From Leptotrichia sp. oral taxon 498 (GTDB taxonomy: Bacteria > Fusobacteriota > Fusobacteriia > Fusobacteriales > Leptotrichiaceae), in the NCBI RefSeq assembly GCF_002240055.1, contig NZ_CP016753.1, positions 682,001 through 746,000 of the forward strand: 64,000 nucleotides of DNA, in the 5' to 3' direction. Below are positions 61,638 through 64,000 of this stretch, piece by piece. The translations under genes and the position numbers were made by a program. How positions within the stretch are numbered: position 1 is the stretch's first letter; each line of letters starts with the position of its first letter. A model generated the notes under the pieces. That model saw only the letters and a program-made list of their open reading frames with translations. It was not told the origin of the DNA and ran no database searches.

Positions 61638-63818
61638 ATGCTAGAAAAATTAAATAGTGGAAAAATAAAACATTTATTCTTATCAACGAAAATAAAAATC
61701 AATGTTTTGGATTTGTTATATGCTAGTATAATTTCTTTATCTATATTGTTAATATGTACTTTTTCTGATAAAAATTTCTTTTTCTATGACGATGCTCAGC
61801 ATAATTATTTACCTTATTTGCAATCAGCTGGTAAAATTTGGTTAAAAGGCGAAATACCTTTTATGATAAAAAATACATTTATTAGTCAAAATCAAGTTGT
61901 TGATATAGATAAAGCTATTTTTTTACCTCAGAATATATTCTTGTCAATTTTGGCAGCTAAAATAACTTCCTTTACAGTTGTTGCAAATATTTTTGCGTTC
62001 ATTAATATGTTCATAATGAGTTTTTTTGCTTTAAAAATAGCAAATGCTTTTTCATTAAGTAAAAAAATAGGAATTATTATAGCTTTTTTATTTTGTATGA
62101 ATCCTGTATTTTTATATTTTTATTTACCTTCTTGGTGGAATGTTCCAGCAGGACAGGCATGGTTTGTTGGAGCATTAGCGAGTATTTTATTATTAAGAAA
62201 AAATTTTAATTTAAGATATTTGATTTTAAATATTTTTACTGTTCTTTCATTATTAGGGGCAGCATGGCCTCAATCAATAATGGCTTATTTTGTAGTAGCG
62301 ACGTTTTTTGTTTTTGAATTGTTAAAAAATAAAGAATACAAAAAAATGTATATATTTTTTTCAATTTCTTTTGGGATAATTTTGATTGGATTGAATGTTT
62401 ATTCAGAATATATTTTATCATTAAATTTATTAAATAGAGATTCTAGATTTGGAAACTTTGGAAATCTTTTTACGCCATCATTTAATCATATTTTTATGAC
62501 ATTTAATCCAGTTTATTATAATTTTTTAAGTAGATTTCAGGGATATTTAATTACATATATTCCAATAGGATATTCTTCTATATATATATTATTTTTAATA
62601 TGTTTCAAAAAAAATTTTTGGAACTTACTTAAAGATAAAAATTTTAAATTTTTAAGTTATTTAGTTTTGTTTTTTGCAATACTAAGTCAATTACCGTCTA
62701 ATTTTAGTCAGTTAAGATATAATTTTAGATTTTTACCATATTTATCTGAAATTTTAATAATAATTTCTTTATATGGAATAAATAAATTTGAGTTAGAGTT
62801 TTCTAAAAAAAGAATTCAAACTTTTATTGGAATATTGATGCTTTCATCATTGTTATCTTTTTTTGCACTTGAAGATAATTTTTGGAAAGTTTTTCGAGTA
62901 AATATTATATTTTTAATTTTATCGGTTTCTTATCTTTATAGTTTTATAAAGAATAAGAAAATGGATTTTTTATCTTCAATAGTGTATACAATATTTATGT
63001 TGTTACTTATGCTTTTTGTTCAAAAATCTGTAGATGGAGTTTTACCTTTTCCAAATATAAAAAAAGAAATTAATAGAGAAAATTATTTTAGCAAAACGGG
63101 TTATCTATTATCATTAACAAATGGAAGAGAGGGAGTAAAAGAAAATATAGAAGATTTGTATTCAGCACAGTTTTTATTATATAATATTAAAGCAATTAAT
63201 GGATATTCAGCTATAGGAAGTAGAAAGCTTGAAAAATCAATGGATACATATTGGTCACAACATTTTTTCAATGAAGAAAAAACAGTAGATAAAATGTCAA
63301 ATAGATTTAATGGAGTTTGTTATTTTGATTTATTTAATATAGATTCTATTGTTATATATAAGGAAAAATTAACAGAAGATATGAGAAATAAAATTCAAAG
63401 TTGTGGTTACAGTCCTAGAGAAGTAAAAGCAAAAGATGTTTTATTTTTTAATAAACCTGTTAGAAATATAGGAAATATTTCATATGTTTCTGATGGAATA
63501 AAAATAAACAAAATGTTAGAAGATAGAAATAACATAGAAAAATATTCAATAACTTCCACTAAGAGTGGAATAATAATATTAAGTAAGCCTTATTGGAGAG
63601 GTTATAGAGCATATGTAAATAATAAAAAAGTAAATATTTCTGAAGAAGGAGGATTATTGAAGCTCGATAATATACCTCAAAATTTAAATAATGCAAACTT
63701 AGAGATAAAATATTTTCCAGTAAGTTGGAAAATAACTTTATGGCTAGGATTGATAGGAATTATTGAAATATTTTTGGTATTAAGATATTTAAAAAAATGG
63801 AGGATAGGAATTAATTGA
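61638..63818 (+). CDS. YfhO-like polytopic membrane protein
   Basis: A 726-residue membrane protein with about twelve to fourteen hydrophobic segments. An outside-facing loop after the first helix has FFFYDDAQHNYLPYLQSAG, with the acidic pair expected of GT-C-type glycosyltransferases. The C-terminus holds a beta-rich domain (GIIILSKPYWRGYRAYVNNKKV) before the last helix, as in YfhO-family proteins. Such proteins use polyprenyl-linked sugars to decorate cell-surface polymers. It lies after the GlfT2-like gene and overlaps the GtrA-like gene by 4 bp, which supports a glycan-decorating pair. Family assignment is by pattern only. Confidence 0.65.
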   Translation: MLEKLNSGKIKHLFLSTKIKINVLDLLYASIISLSILLICTFSDKNFFFYDDAQHNYLPYLQSAGKIWLKGEIPFMIKNTFISQNQVVDIDKAIFLPQNIFLSILAAKITSFTVVANIFAFINMFIMSFFALKIANAFSLSKKIGIIIAFLFCMNPVFLYFYLPSWWNVPAGQAWFVGALASILLLRKNFNLRYLILNIFTVLSLLGAAWPQSIMAYFVVATFFVFELLKNKEYKKMYIFFSISFGIILIGLNVYSEYILSLNLLNRDSRFGNFGNLFTPSFNHIFMTFNPVYYNFLSRFQGYLITYIPIGYSSIYILFLICFKKNFWNLLKDKNFKFLSYLVLFFAILSQLPSNFSQLRYNFRFLPYLSEILIIISLYGINKFELEFSKKRIQTFIGILMLSSLLSFFALEDNFWKVFRVNIIFLILSVSYLYSFIKNKKMDFLSSIVYTIFMLLLMLFVQKSVDGVLPFPNIKKEINRENYFSKTGYLLSLTNGREGVKENIEDLYSAQFLLYNIKAINGYSAIGSRKLEKSMDTYWSQHFFNEEKTVDKMSNRFNGVCYFDLFNIDSIVIYKEKLTEDMRNKIQSCGYSPREVKAKDVLFFNKPVRNIGNISYVSDGIKINKMLEDRNNIEKYSITSTKSGIIILSKPYWRGYRAYVNNKKVNISEEGGLLKLDNIPQNLNNANLEIKYFPVSWKITLWLGLIGIIEIFLVLRYLKKWRIGIN

Positions 63819-64000
63819 AAGGTCAAATAAAAGAAATATTTAGGTATGGTGTTGTTGGAATAATTACAACCGCTGTAAATTTACTTTTGTTAAAAATATT
63901 AATAGAATTGGGAATGTATTATATCTTAGCAAATACAATTTCTTATACAGTTGGAGTTATTTTGAGTTATTTTCTGAATCAACAATATGTATTTTTAGAT
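63815..64000 (+). CDS. GtrA-like membrane protein, N-terminal part, cut by window edge
   Basis: Sixty-two codons are visible: MKGQIKEIFRYGVVGIIT, then a helix, then LANTISYTVGVILSYFLNQQYVF. FRYGVVG at the start and SYFLNQQYVF are the two best-known GtrA-family motifs. GtrA proteins are small, four-helix membrane proteins that help flip polyprenyl-linked sugars. The start is TTG at 63815, overlapping the upstream stop (TTGA), with GGAGGATAGGAA upstream. The remaining two helices lie beyond the window. Confidence 0.8.
   Translation, partial: MKGQIKEIFRYGVVGIITTAVNLLLLKILIELGMYYILANTISYTVGVILSYFLNQQYVFLD

Overview
The window is very AT-rich (roughly a quarter to 30% G+C) and spans a chromosomal replication origin. 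It combines LPS-core and heptose genes (a Gram-negative outer membrane) with Firmicute-like content such as a mannose-family PTS, AdhE and PdxST. GyrA carries Ser-Gly at the quinolone positions, as I recall for fusobacteria. The best fit is a Leptotrichia-like member of the Fusobacteriota. This placement is inference; there is no rRNA gene in the window.

Layout. Positions 1-6.9 kb: a minus-strand surface-glycan operon (three GT9 heptosyltransferase-like genes, one GT4, two Caps_synth-type transferases flanking an O-antigen ligase/polymerase). 7-10.5 kb: a mannose-family PTS (IIA, IIB, IIC, IID) plus a small unknown membrane protein. 10.5-20.5 kb: phosphoesterase, Usp-like protein, gyrA, gyrB, and the rpmH-rnpA-yidD-yidC-jag-mnmE series, all on the minus strand. 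20.6-23.3 kb: oriC, in two halves on either side of dnaA, with 28 intergenic exact TGTGGAAAA/TTTTCCACA DnaA boxes counted by eye. From here most genes run on the plus strand, as expected for leading-strand bias on both sides of an origin. 23.4-29.6 kb: S4 protein, recF, a DciA-like protein, TPR protein, LPS-kinase-like protein, mnmG. 29.8-36.1 kb: pdxST, three tRNAs (Leu, initiator Met, Met), GT9, tsaD, pth and two thioredoxin-like genes. 36.3-48.2 kb: alanine symporter, adhE and an oligopeptide ABC operon with two binding proteins. 48.5-53.1 kb: a minus-strand operon gmhB-hemL-cobT-cobC-cobK. 53.2-64 kb: a polysaccharide operon with an initiating sugar transferase, rmlA, glycosyltransferases, a Wzm/Wzt ABC exporter, UDP-galactopyranose mutase, a GlfT2-like galactofuranosyltransferase, a YfhO-like membrane protein and a GtrA-like fragment. 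It probably makes a galactofuranose-containing surface glycan.

Most notable: two approximately 190-bp, transposase-less elements (40666-40858 and 48243-48437), plus a 49-bp relic (36212-36260), have the subterminal hairpins and TTTAAC flank of IS200/IS605 elements. Both long copies share an internal stem with a compensatory base-pair change, and one has a near-consensus promoter aimed at that stem. They look like miniature IS605 derivatives that could express a TnpB-type guide (omega) RNA.

Three genes (jag, a DUF4422 gene and the GT9 gene at the left edge) are each broken at an A/T homopolymer and each would be repaired by one added base. That common direction suggests base undercalling, although jag also has a canonical -1 slippery heptamer at its break. 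Several start codons were moved to sites with a good ribosome-binding site; these are explained in the entries.
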